Shown here piece after piece: positions 1 through 7,609 of a DNA stretch of 38,412 nucleotides. A model generated the notes under the pieces. It saw only the letters and a program-made list of their open reading frames with translations. It searched no databases and was not told where the DNA came from. Numbering within the stretch: the first letter of the stretch is position 1; each line of letters opens with the position of its first letter. The translations under genes were made by a program, and so were the position numbers. Where the stretch lies: positions 1 through 38,412 of the forward strand of contig DATCJU010000015.1 in NCBI GenBank assembly GCA_036562635.1, given 5' to 3'. The stretch comes from DATCJU01 sp036562635 (GTDB lineage Bacteria > Actinomycetota > Actinomycetes > Mycobacteriales > Pseudonocardiaceae).

Positions 1-36
1 GCCCGGACCGCCCCCCGACTGCGGTCCGGGCCCTGT
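1..36. repeat. Direct repeat copy 1, containing a terminator hairpin
   Basis: These 36 bases are identical to 2497-2532. They contain a 10-bp perfect inverted repeat (arms GCCCGGACCG and CGGTCCGGGC, loop 11 nt) that lies downstream of the minus-strand restriction gene ending at 200, so it can serve as its terminator. The left end of the repeat is cut by the window start, so it may be longer. From 37 to 199 I see no gene, only a short 11-bp repeat GACCGAGCGAG at 72-82 and 123-133. Confidence 0.85.
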
Positions 37-199
37 CTGCACAAGAGCCGGGGATCTTTGAGACCGTGTCAGACCGAGCGAGTGTCTTCTGCCTGGAGAG
101 CAGCCTCAGGAACGTCCTCGCCGACCGAGCGAGCGAGGGAGCTCCGATGTGCAGTTGGGTGCCGACTGCGGGAATTCGTTTCCTTACCTCAGGACTTTC

Positions 200-2263
200 C
201 TACACGTCCTCGGTGTCAATACCCGCCAGGCGGGCCAGTTCCGCCGTCCTCACCCGCTGCTTGGGATTGGCACGCCCCCGTGCGTCGAACTCGACACCTT
301 CTGCGCGGAGCACATCACGTGGGTCGTCACTCCTTTCCTCGTCCAGCCAGGTGAAGCCAGGGGACACTACCCCCGTGGCCTTGAGCACCCGGTGTGCATT
401 GGGGGCCGGGGTGGTGGACAACCGCTTCTCCACCGAGACAGGGTGCCGACCGATGAGAGCCCCAAGGTCACCGTAGGTGGTCCAGGAACCGGTAGGCAGC
501 GCGGCCAGGGCCCGGTTCATCACCCCCCACAGGGCGTCGTCTGTGCTTGCGAGGGATTCCTTGGCGATCGGGCCGGGCCACAGAGTGAGGATGCGCTCGG
601 TGAGCGCGTCGGCTCGGGCTAGGATCTCCGCACGTCCCCACCGCTCCTGCCGGGCGATCTCCTGGTTCATAACGAGCCCGCTCTGCGCCAGCCGGTTCCG
701 TTTCACGGTGAACGAGCTGTTGCTCAACTCTGCGTTGTAGCCGGTCAGGGTGAGATTGCCCAACGTGTGCAGGAGTGCCTCGTGGATCTCCTCGACATCC
801 TCCTCCGGACCGAGGGTCTCGCCCAGCATCCGTCGCCACTCAGGCGTGAGCGTCTGCGGCATGACGTGTTCAATGGTCAGACGGTTCGGGTCGACTGGTT
901 CCTTACTGCTGTAAGACTCCTCCAACCACCGCAGCACCAACGTCCGCTGGTGGGCGCGGCCGTTGAGGTAGAAGGGGATAGTCCGCACCGCGGAGTGCAC
1001 CTCGGCGTCGGTGGCGTAGAACTTGCGCCCGGTGGAGAGGAACCAGTGCACCGCTTCGTCGACGGCCATTTCCTTGCCGATCTTGCTGATCTCGGTGAGT
1101 GCAAGGAGCATGACCTGGTTTATGCCCGCGGTTGCTCGGCCGATGAGCAGACGACGTACGAGGAAGCTCTCCACGTACAACATGGCCCGGGCGATTTGCT
1201 CTGAGGTCGCCGTCCCCTTGTCTCGCCGGTCAAGCAGGTGCAGCAGCAGCGGATAGGCCGTGGCGGTCTCCCAGGCACGTAGCCGCTCCAGCCGGATGCG
1301 TACTTGGGGATCTTTCTCCCGGCTGGGGTCCAGGATGGTCTTGAGCAGACCACCGAGCTTGCTGAACCGGGCTATCTCGGCTTCGATCTCCTCTTCACTG
1401 CGCATCCGGTCTAGCCGGGCTTGTTGGTCGGCGTAGGTGTTGGCTTGTTTGGCCCGCCTGTCTTGCTGCACCAGGTCAAGCCAGAACAGGAGCTCCAGTT
1501 CCTTGCTGTCCAACTGCTCCTGTAGCGGCAGCCACAGGGTGTGGTAGACGATCTCGCTCCGGGTTGGTAGCCGCATGAACAGGTAGTTGCGCAGCAGGTC
1601 GGCCTGGGTCAGGCGTAGCCCCGTGTTGTTCAGTGATTCGAAGATCCGGTGCACGTTGTCCCCGTTCTGGGCGGTCACCGAGACCAGGGCCAACCCCGAG
1701 ATGACTGCGTCTTCAACGCGTTCGATGTCGACAGCTTCGTCCAGATCGTCGAGAGTGAGGAGTCGCGACTGGAAGAACCGGTAGGCAGCACCGATGGGGT
1801 CACTTCCACCAGCCTGTGGGGTGGCGTCCACACAGGCCTGGTAGGCGGCCCGGTCCGCCTGGGTGGGTACCAGCTTGAGTCGTTGCCGCTCCGGCTTCCA
1901 CTTGTTGATCAGGTACTGCTGGTTGATGCGCTCGCGGTGCTCTTCGCTCTCGTGCTTCGCTCGGTGGTCGCGGATGGCGCACAGCAGGACGGACAGGGTG
2001 GTCAGGCGCTGCTGGCCGTCGACGACGAGGAACTCCTGTACTCCCGCCGGGCCGTTGGTGGGGCTGGGGGCGAGGACGACCGAACCGATGAAGTGGGTGG
2101 CCTTCGGATCTTCGATCCGGTCCGCGGCCAGGGTGAGGATGTCCTCCCACAGCCGCCGCAGTTGTGGTTCCTTCCACGAGTAGGTGCGCTGGTACAGCGG
2201 CACCTGGTACTGCTTGGACCCCTCGAGCAACTCCTGCAGTGTCGTCTCACGTGCGGCGACCAC
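200..2263 (-). CDS. GmrSD-like DUF262/DUF1524 restriction endonuclease with C-terminal alkyltransferase-like domain
   Basis: Predicted 687-aa cytoplasmic nuclease of the GmrSD (type IV restriction) superfamily. The N-terminal DUF262 domain shows VPLYQRTYSW (about 21-30) and DGQQR (82-86), the ParB/sulfiredoxin-fold nucleotide-hydrolysis motifs. The DUF1524 His-Asn-His nuclease domain shows IEHVMPQ (about 464-470) and GNLTLTGYN (502-510) followed by a conserved Asn/Phe/Lys stretch. Residues about 575-687 resemble the DNA-binding domain of O6-alkylguanine methyltransferases (TTYGDLGALIG, then NAHRVL). The alkyl-accepting Cys of the usual PCHR motif is Ala, so this part should bind rather than repair alkylated or modified bases. 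I chose GTG at 2263 because AGGGGAG at 2275-2269 precedes it by 5 nt; an upstream ATG at 2278 would place that RBS inside the gene. It is a single-gene unit flanked by direct repeats, which suggests acquisition. Restriction of modified phage DNA is inferred from the family. Confidence 0.88.
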   Translation of the reverse strand: MVAARETTLQELLEGSKQYQVPLYQRTYSWKEPQLRRLWEDILTLAADRIEDPKATHFIGSVVLAPSPTNGPAGVQEFLVVDGQQRLTTLSVLLCAIRDHRAKHESEEHRERINQQYLINKWKPERQRLKLVPTQADRAAYQACVDATPQAGGSDPIGAAYRFFQSRLLTLDDLDEAVDIERVEDAVISGLALVSVTAQNGDNVHRIFESLNNTGLRLTQADLLRNYLFMRLPTRSEIVYHTLWLPLQEQLDSKELELLFWLDLVQQDRRAKQANTYADQQARLDRMRSEEEIEAEIARFSKLGGLLKTILDPSREKDPQVRIRLERLRAWETATAYPLLLHLLDRRDKGTATSEQIARAMLYVESFLVRRLLIGRATAGINQVMLLALTEISKIGKEMAVDEAVHWFLSTGRKFYATDAEVHSAVRTIPFYLNGRAHQRTLVLRWLEESYSSKEPVDPNRLTIEHVMPQTLTPEWRRMLGETLGPEEDVEEIHEALLHTLGNLTLTGYNAELSNSSFTVKRNRLAQSGLVMNQEIARQERWGRAEILARADALTERILTLWPGPIAKESLASTDDALWGVMNRALAALPTGSWTTYGDLGALIGRHPVSVEKRLSTTPAPNAHRVLKATGVVSPGFTWLDEERSDDPRDVLRAEGVEFDARGRANPKQRVRTAELARLAGIDTEDV

Positions 2264-2293
2264 GACGTCTCCCCTCATCAGTTTCTGAGGTGA

Positions 2294-2338
2294 CGGTAGC
2301 GCTCACGTGATCTACGGTCCCCCGTTTTCTGAACACAA
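2294..2338 (-). promoter_or_regulatory. Possible promoter and palindrome upstream of the restriction gene
   Basis: A 24-bp imperfect palindrome at 2294-2317 (outer arms CGGTAG and CTACGG, with CACGTG inside) overlaps a weak minus-strand promoter: TTGTGT at 2338-2333, 18 nt, TAGATC at 2314-2309. Promoter match is poor and the operator role is a guess. The wider gap 2264-2610 otherwise holds the two terminator hairpins listed below and no gene. Confidence 0.3.
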
Positions 2339-2491
2339 GATCCGACACGCTTGTCACCGTGAGTGTCGGGGAATCGCCAAGGAGGGTCGTCGCCCTTGCT
2401 GCTGGGTACGACGTGAAGCGGTTGAGTTGGTTGTGCGGAGGGTGGCCGGGAGCGACGGGGTTCCCCGCGATTCCCTGTCCTTTCCGACACG

Positions 2492-2532
2492 ACAGGGCCC
2501 GGACCGCCCCCCGACTGCGGTCCGGGCCCTGT
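2492..2532 (-). terminator. Hairpin terminator, 15-bp perfect stem
   Basis: Arms 2492-2506 and 2518-2532 are perfectly complementary (ACAGGGCCCGGACCG on the left arm) around an 11-nt loop. It lies downstream of the ABC-2 permease operon, which ends at 2611, and upstream of the restriction gene. No clear U tract follows, as is common in GC-rich actinobacteria. Confidence 0.75.
2497..2532. repeat. Direct repeat copy 2
   Basis: Identical over 36 bases to 1-36 and in the same orientation. The two copies bracket the DUF262 gene, and the sequences diverge directly to the right of both copies (after 36 and after 2532). Confidence 0.85.
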
Positions 2533-2548
2533 GCTTTCCCCCGGTACC

Positions 2549-2582
2549 CCCGGCCCGGCGCGCCCCGTCGCGCGGGGCCGGG
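2549..2582 (-). terminator. Second hairpin 3' of the ABC-2 operon
   Basis: CCCGGCCC at 2549-2556 pairs with GGGCCGGG at 2575-2582, 28 nt downstream of the permease stop at 2611. With the 2492-2532 hairpin it would form a tandem terminator. Confidence 0.5.
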
Positions 2583-2610
2583 AAACTTGTCCGGTGTTCT
2601 CCGACGTCGG

Positions 2611-3351
2611 TCAGGCGTCGCGGCGGTTGGCCACCACCAGCGCCACCACCAGGAGCCCGACCGTGATCGCCGCGAAGTAGGCCAGCGAGCCCCAGGCACC
2701 GAACGGCATCCCCCGGTTGGTCGTCGCCGAGCCCGCGGTGAGGAAGTGCTGGGCGTTGACGAACGGCATCCACTGGTGGATGTCGTCCCCGAAGTCGGGG
2801 ATGAGCAGCACCAGACTCTCCACCAGCAGCGAGTACAGGAGCAGCAGGGTGATGGCCCCGGCGCTCTGCCGGACCAGGACGCCGACCGCGACCGCGAGCA
2901 CCGCGGCCAGCAGATACACCAGGCCGGCCCCGGCGACCATCCGCCACTCGTCGGCGGTGTCCAGCGTCAGGTCCGCGTCGGTACGCAGCACGAAGGCCAG
3001 CCCCCAGGAGGCGAAGGCGGCGACCACCCCGATCACCCCGGCCAGCAGGGAGACCACGACGGTCTTGGCCAGCAGGGCGGCGGTGCGGTTGGGCACGGCC
3101 TGGAAGGTGGTGCGGATGGTGCCGAACCGGTACTCGGTGGTGACGGCTAGCGCGGCCATCACCATCATCACCATCAGCCCGAACTGGCCGCCGGCCTGTG
3201 TGTTCGCGATGTCGAACGTCGGGAGGAAGTCACGGCTCTGCACCGTCACCAGGGTGCTGAACCCGACGGTGAGTGCCAGGGCGATCGCCATGCACCACCA
3301 CGGGGAACGGGTGGAGAACAGCTTGATCCGTTCGACGGCGAGCAGGGTCAA
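2611..3351 (-). CDS. ABC-2 type permease, copy A
   Basis: Integral membrane subunit of about 246 aa with roughly six hydrophobic segments, paralogous to the permease at 3421-4170. Both begin with TLLAVERIKLFSTRSPWWC and end in VVALxVANRRDA. I chose TTG at 3351: it sits 5 nt after AGGAGG and aligns with the ATG start of the paralogue, although a GTG at 3354 is also in frame. It is the third gene of a minus-strand operon with an ATPase (4174-5115) and permease B, 69 nt downstream of the latter. The two permeases probably form a heterodimeric channel for an exporter of the BcrA/YtrB type. The substrate cannot be told from the sequence; antimicrobial peptide or lipid export is a family-based guess. 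Confidence 0.85.
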   Translation of the reverse strand: MTLLAVERIKLFSTRSPWWCMAIALALTVGFSTLVTVQSRDFLPTFDIANTQAGGQFGLMVMMVMAALAVTTEYRFGTIRTTFQAVPNRTAALLAKTVVVSLLAGVIGVVAAFASWGLAFVLRTDADLTLDTADEWRMVAGAGLVYLLAAVLAVAVGVLVRQSAGAITLLLLYSLLVESLVLLIPDFGDDIHQWMPFVNAQHFLTAGSATTNRGMPFGAWGSLAYFAAITVGLLVVALVVANRRDA

Positions 3352-3420
3352 CACAGCCTCCTGAGATCTGGGGCACCCGGAGTCGTCGCGGGTGGAGGAG
3401 AGGAACCGGTTCGGTCCCGG

Positions 3421-4170
3421 TCAGGCGTCGCGGCGGTTGGCCACCGCCAGCGCCACCACCAGGAGTCCGATCGCGATCGCCGCGAAGTAGGCCAGTGAGC
3501 CCCACGGCATGAACGCGGCCCGCTCCAGCACCTGCTCCTTCGGCATCGAGTCCGGTGTGCTGATGAAGTTGAACACGTTGTTGAACGGCATCCACCGGTA
3601 CAGCTCGTCACCGACACCGGGGATCTCACCGATCAGGCCCTCCAGCAGCAGGACGTGCACCAACAGCACGGTGACGGCCGCGGCGCTCTGCCGGACCAGG
3701 ACGCCGACCGCGACCGCGAGCACCGCGGCCAGCAGGTACACCAGGCCGGCCCCGGCGACCGTCCGCCACTCGTCGGCGAGGTCGATGGTCAGGTCCGCCT
3801 CCGGACGGACCACCGTGTTCGCCGCCCACGCGCCGAAGGCGGCCAGCTCGCCCACCACCGCGGCCAGCACGGCGACCACGACGGTCTTGGCCAGCAGGGC
3901 GGCGGTGCGGTTGGGCACGGCCTGGAAGGTGGTGCGGATGGTGCTGAACCGGTACTCGGTGGTGACGGCCAGCGCGGCCATCACCATCATCACCATCAGC
4001 CCGAACATGAAGCCGATCTGCGTGCTCCCCACGGAGACCGGCTCGGACCTGTTGTTGACCAGTGCGGGGATCAGCCCGAACCCGACGGTGATCAGCGCGG
4101 CGATCGCCATGCACCACCACGGGGACCGGGTGGAGAACAGTTTGATCCGCTCGACGGCGAGCAACGTCAT
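3421..4170 (-). CDS. ABC-2 type permease, copy B
   Basis: Membrane protein of 249 aa with about six transmembrane segments, including the conserved stretch around VMAALAVTTEYRFSTIR and VPNRTAALLAKTVVVAVL. ATG at 4170 lies 3 nt after the stop of the ATPase gene, so the two are likely translationally coupled. Stretches of near-identical DNA shared with copy A (for example around 2875-2940 and 3695-3760, and both gene ends) point to a recent tandem duplication or gene conversion. The loop regions differ, with an insertion in this copy near EQVLERAAFMPWG. Expected to be the second half of the exporter channel. Confidence 0.87.
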   Translation of the reverse strand: MTLLAVERIKLFSTRSPWWCMAIAALITVGFGLIPALVNNRSEPVSVGSTQIGFMFGLMVMMVMAALAVTTEYRFSTIRTTFQAVPNRTAALLAKTVVVAVLAAVVGELAAFGAWAANTVVRPEADLTIDLADEWRTVAGAGLVYLLAAVLAVAVGVLVRQSAAAVTVLLVHVLLLEGLIGEIPGVGDELYRWMPFNNVFNFISTPDSMPKEQVLERAAFMPWGSLAYFAAIAIGLLVVALAVANRRDA

Positions 4171-4173
4171 CGG

Positions 4174-5115
4174 TCATCCCCCCACCGTGGTTAGCTCGGC
4201 ATCCGTGGTGGAGCCGTACTCGACGGCGTCGCTGGTCAGCTGCATGAACGCCTGCTCCAGCGAGCCGCGCTGCGGGGACAGCTCGTGCAGCACCAGACCC
4301 TCGGCGGCGGCGATCTCCCCGACCTTCTCGCAGGTCGTCCCGCTCACCACCAGCGCCTGACCGTTCGCGGTGCTCTCGCTGTGGACCGTGCAGCCGTGCT
4401 GCAGCAGCAGGTCACGCAGGGCACCCAGCTGCGGGCTGCGCACCCGCACCCTGGTCTCGCTGGCCTGCTCCACGAACTCGGCGGTGCTGCACTGGGCGAT
4501 GAGCCGGCCGCGTCCGATGACCACCAGCTCCTCGGCGGTCTGCGCCATCTCCGACAGCAGGTGGCTGGAGACGAACACGGTGCGTCCCTCGGCGGCCAGC
4601 CGCTGCATGAGCTGCCGGATCCACAGGATGCCCTCGGGGTCCAGGCCGTTCACCGGCTCGTCGAACAGCAGCACCTCGGGGTCGCCCAACAGCGCGGCCG
4701 CGATGCCCAGGCGCTGCGACATACCCAGGGAGAACGTGCCCGCCCGCCGGTTGGCCACCGAGGTCAGGCCCACGATCTCCAGCACCTCGTCCACCCGACG
4801 GCGTGGGATGTCGTTGGAGCGCGCCATCCACAGCAGGTGGGCCCGGGCCGAGCGGTTGGGGTGCACCCACTTGGCGTCGAGCAGGGCGCCCACGGTGCGC
4901 AGCGGACGGTCGAGCTCGTGGTAACGCTTGCCGTTGATCAGCACGTGGCCGCCGTCGGGACGGTCCAGGCCGAGGATCATGCGCATCGTGGTCGACTTGC
5001 CGGCGCCGTTGGGCCCGAGGAACCCGGTGACCCGACCGGGTCGGACCGTGAACGACAGGTCGTTCACCGCCGTGGTCTTGCCGTATCGCTTGGTGAGGCC
5101 GACGGCTTCGATCAT
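4174..5115 (-). CDS. ABC transporter ATP-binding protein (BcrA-like)
   Basis: ATPase of 313 aa that should power the two permeases encoded downstream. Walker A is GPNGAGKST at 34-42; the signature is a variant LGMSQ (in FSLGMSQRLGIA) instead of LSGGQ; Walker B is VLLFDEPVNGLDP, followed by a VSSHLLSEM switch region. The variant signature and a C-terminal domain of about 100 aa after the nucleotide-binding domain are usual in the BcrA/NatA-like exporters. ATG at 5115 is preceded by GAGGAG. First gene of the three-gene operon; the 253-nt region upstream contains two short palindromes, GGGAC/GTCCC (5263-5277) and ACCTCAGGT (5282-5290), that could bind a regulator. The substrate is unknown. Confidence 0.92.
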   Translation of the reverse strand: MIEAVGLTKRYGKTTAVNDLSFTVRPGRVTGFLGPNGAGKSTTMRMILGLDRPDGGHVLINGKRYHELDRPLRTVGALLDAKWVHPNRSARAHLLWMARSNDIPRRRVDEVLEIVGLTSVANRRAGTFSLGMSQRLGIAAALLGDPEVLLFDEPVNGLDPEGILWIRQLMQRLAAEGRTVFVSSHLLSEMAQTAEELVVIGRGRLIAQCSTAEFVEQASETRVRVRSPQLGALRDLLLQHGCTVHSESTANGQALVVSGTTCEKVGEIAAAEGLVLHELSPQRGSLEQAFMQLTSDAVEYGSTTDAELTTVGG

Positions 5116-5368
5116 GCTGACTCCTCGTTGTCACGGGGTTTCTCGGAGGCGCACGCCGGGGGTCACGGCGATACGTCGCGCTTTGACCCAACTGGTGGTT
5201 CAGGGTGCCGGTACACGGGGTGATCGCGCGTCGCTCCGTGGTCGGGACGTGATGTCCTCTTGGGGACGTACGGTCCCTCATACCTCAGGTGTAGGAATCC
5301 GGGACTCCCCCCGAGCAGGCCCTGATTCGTCCCGGAGCCGGCATCCGGACCGAGCTCGAGGATAGGGG

Positions 5369-6166
5369 TCAGGAGAACCAGCGCTCCAGGACGTGGGCCA
5401 CCCCGTCCTCGTGCACGGTCGCGGTGACCTCGTCGGCGGCGGCGCGTACCGCCTCCGGGGCCTGGCCCATGGCCACCCCGTGCGCGGCCCAACGCAGCAT
5501 CTCCAGGTCGTTGTAGCTGTCCCCGACGGCGAGCGTGGCGTCGGCGGGTACCCCCAGTTCGCGGCGCAGCCGCTCCAGCGCGGCGCCCTTGGACACTCCG
5601 GTGGGGACCACGGTGAGCCACGGCACGGAGTGGTCCAGCACCCAGTCCGCGCCGGGCAGCCGGAGGCCGTTCAGCGCGGCTGTCACCTTCGGCAGCTCGG
5701 CGTCGGGCCACCAGGCCACCAGTCGTGCGGCGGGTTCGGCGACGAGTTCGTCCCGGCTGGTCCGGACCAGCAGCCCGCTCAGCCCGTAGGCGCCGAACTC
5801 ACCGGTCACCCGGTGGCCGACGCCGATGAGTTCGATGCCGTAGCGTGCGCCGGGCAGCAGGGTGTCGATGATGTCGACCACCGGTGCGGGGTCGAAGGTG
5901 GCCACCGCCGTGCCCTGCCGGCGGGTGACGTCCAGACGTACCGCGCCGTTGGAGCACAGGGCCACCCCGTGTGCCAGGCCCAGCTCGTCCAGCACCGGCA
6001 GGGTGCCCAGCACCGAGCGCCCGGTGGCGATCACCACGTGCGCCCCGGCCGCGGTGGCGCGTCTCACGGCTCTGCGCACCGCCGGGGTGACGAGCGAGCC
6101 GGGGACGACCGTGGTCTCGTCCAGGTCGAGGGCGACGAGCCGGGGACGCCAGGTGGGTACGGGCAC
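5369..6166 (-). CDS. Cof-type HAD-IIB family hydrolase
   Basis: Cytoplasmic phosphatase of 265 aa. HAD motif I is DLDETT with nucleophile D14 and acid D16; motif II is VIATGRS; the lysine is in GVSKGAAL; motif IV is GDSYNDLEML. The cap of about 100 residues between motifs II and III fits subclass IIB. Such enzymes usually dephosphorylate sugar phosphates, nucleotides or flavin precursors; the substrate is not readable here. The GTG start at 6166 is the first in-frame start that keeps motif I at the usual distance. The gene is divergent from the TetR gene at 6241 and shares a 74-nt control region with it. Confidence 0.9.
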   Translation of the reverse strand: MPVPTWRPRLVALDLDETTVVPGSLVTPAVRRAVRRATAAGAHVVIATGRSVLGTLPVLDELGLAHGVALCSNGAVRLDVTRRQGTAVATFDPAPVVDIIDTLLPGARYGIELIGVGHRVTGEFGAYGLSGLLVRTSRDELVAEPAARLVAWWPDAELPKVTAALNGLRLPGADWVLDHSVPWLTVVPTGVSKGAALERLRRELGVPADATLAVGDSYNDLEMLRWAAHGVAMGQAPEAVRAAADEVTATVHEDGVAHVLERWFS

Positions 6167-6188
6167 GTGGCGAGCGTATCCGAAAAAC

Positions 6189-6213
6189 CTTTGTAGAATG
6201 GTCGTTCACAAAG
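6189..6213. promoter_or_regulatory. Inverted repeat, likely TetR operator, overlapping a -10 element
   Basis: CTTTGT at 6189-6194 and ACAAAG at 6208-6213 form a 6-bp inverted repeat with 13 nt between. The site overlaps TAGAAT at 6194-6199, a good plus-strand -10 sequence. It lies between the HAD and TetR genes, so autoregulation and control of the HAD gene by TetR are plausible inferences. Confidence 0.55.
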
Positions 6214-6240
6214 TTGCCGGTCGTGGTTGACTGAACCTTC

Positions 6241-6870
6241 ATGGCACGACCGAGGAAAGCCAGCGACGAACAACTGCTGGCGGCGGCGGCGTTGGTCATC
6301 GGACGGGTGGGTCCGAGCTTCACCCTTGCCCAGGTCGCCGAGGAGGCGGGGGTGTCCGCGCCGACCCTGGTACAGCGCTTCGGGTCGAAACGGGACCTGC
6401 TGGTGGCCCTGGGGAGGGCCAACCAGGAGTGGGTGCTGACGGCCATGCGCCGGGCCGCGGAACGGGCCCACACCCCGCTCAGGGCGCTGTCGGCGGCGCT
6501 GCTGGCCGGGTTCGCCGAGCTCGGCGATCCCCTGGTCGTGGTGAACAACGTGGCCCAGCTCGGTGCCGATCTGGCCGATCCACAACTGCGGGCCCTGCTG
6601 CAGGAGCACTACACGGCGGTCGAGCGGATCGCCCGTGAGCTGGTGGCCGCGGCGATGCACGCCGGTGAGCTGCCCGGGGCACCCGGTCCCGCCGTCGCGG
6701 CCCGGGTACTGGTCGCCCTGATCAACGGGGCGGCCCTGGACTGGTCGATCCGCCCCCGGGGCGACCTGACCGACCGGTTGCGCCGGGACCTGGAGGCGGT
6801 GCTCACCGGATGGCGTGCGGTACCCGCCGGGAGGGTCCGGGAGACCGTGGGCGCGGGGAAACGGGAGTGA
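6241..6870 (+). CDS. TetR family transcriptional regulator
   Basis: DNA-binding repressor of 209 aa. Residues about 8-55 form the TetR helix-turn-helix (FTLAQVAEEAGVSAPTLVQRF, then GSKRDLLVAL), followed by an all-helical ligand-binding and dimerisation region. ATG at 6241 directly gives the canonical N-terminus MARPRKASDEQ. The inverted repeat at 6189-6213 is its probable operator. The gene ends 10 nt from the converging response regulator gene with no obvious terminator between them. The ligand is unknown. Confidence 0.9.
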   Translation: MARPRKASDEQLLAAAALVIGRVGPSFTLAQVAEEAGVSAPTLVQRFGSKRDLLVALGRANQEWVLTAMRRAAERAHTPLRALSAALLAGFAELGDPLVVVNNVAQLGADLADPQLRALLQEHYTAVERIARELVAAAMHAGELPGAPGPAVAARVLVALINGAALDWSIRPRGDLTDRLRRDLEAVLTGWRAVPAGRVRETVGAGKRE

Positions 6871-6880
6871 ACCCGCGGGG

Positions 6881-7537
6881 TCAGCCCTCGCCGGGGCGAA
6901 CCAGACCGGTCTCGTAGGCGAGCACCACGGCCTGCACCCGGTCCCGCAGGTTCAGCTTGGACAGGATGCGGCCCACGTGCGTTTTCACCGTGGCCTCGGA
7001 CAGGAACAGCTTCTGCGCGATCTCGGCGTTGGACAGACCGCGGGCGACCAGCACCAGCACCTCGCGTTCGCGCTCGGTCAGCACGTCCAGTTCGCGGGGG
7101 TCGCGGAGCTGCCCGTTGCTGCCGCCCAGGAAACGGTCCAGCAACCGGCGGGTGACGCTCGGCGAGACCACCGCGTCCCCGCTGGCCACGGCCCGCACCG
7201 CGGACACCAGGTCGGCTGGCGGGGTGTCCTTGAGCATGAATCCGCTGGCCCCGTTGCGCAGGGCCGCCAGCGCGTACTCGTCCAGGTCGAAGGTGGTCAT
7301 CACCAGCACCCGGGCCGTGCCGGCCTCCACGATCCGCCGGGTGGCCTCCACCCCGTCCAGCACCGGCATCCGCACGTCCATGAGCACCACGTCCGGGCGC
7401 AGTTGCTCGGCGAGGGAGACCGCGGTGGCACCGTCTCCCGCCTCCCCGACCACCTCCAGGTCGTCCTGGGCGCCGAGCACCATGCGGAAGCCCATGCGCA
7501 TGAGTTCCTGGTCGTCGACGAGCAACACCCGAATCAC
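6881..7537 (-). CDS. NarL/LuxR-family response regulator
   Basis: Two-component transcription factor of 218 aa. The receiver domain has acidic residues D8/D9, phosphoacceptor D54 (VVLMDVRMP), the Thr in VMTTFD and Lys in FMLKDTPP. A C-terminal LuxR-type HTH spans about 150-210 (LTEREREVLVLVARGLSNAE, then VKTHV). GTG at 7537 begins MIRVLLVDDQ. It lies 72 nt downstream of the histidine kinase gene on the same strand, so it is the cognate regulator. The neighbouring ABC-2 exporter is a plausible target because exporter/two-component pairs of this type are common, but no shared binding site was identified. Confidence 0.93.
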   Translation of the reverse strand: MIRVLLVDDQELMRMGFRMVLGAQDDLEVVGEAGDGATAVSLAEQLRPDVVLMDVRMPVLDGVEATRRIVEAGTARVLVMTTFDLDEYALAALRNGASGFMLKDTPPADLVSAVRAVASGDAVVSPSVTRRLLDRFLGGSNGQLRDPRELDVLTEREREVLVLVARGLSNAEIAQKLFLSEATVKTHVGRILSKLNLRDRVQAVVLAYETGLVRPGEG

Positions 7538-7609
7538 AAGCGCAGCTTACGGGCCGTCCGGCGCCGGAGGCCGAGATCGGGGCGCCGGGCCGGTTCCTGC
7601 ACCCGCCGA

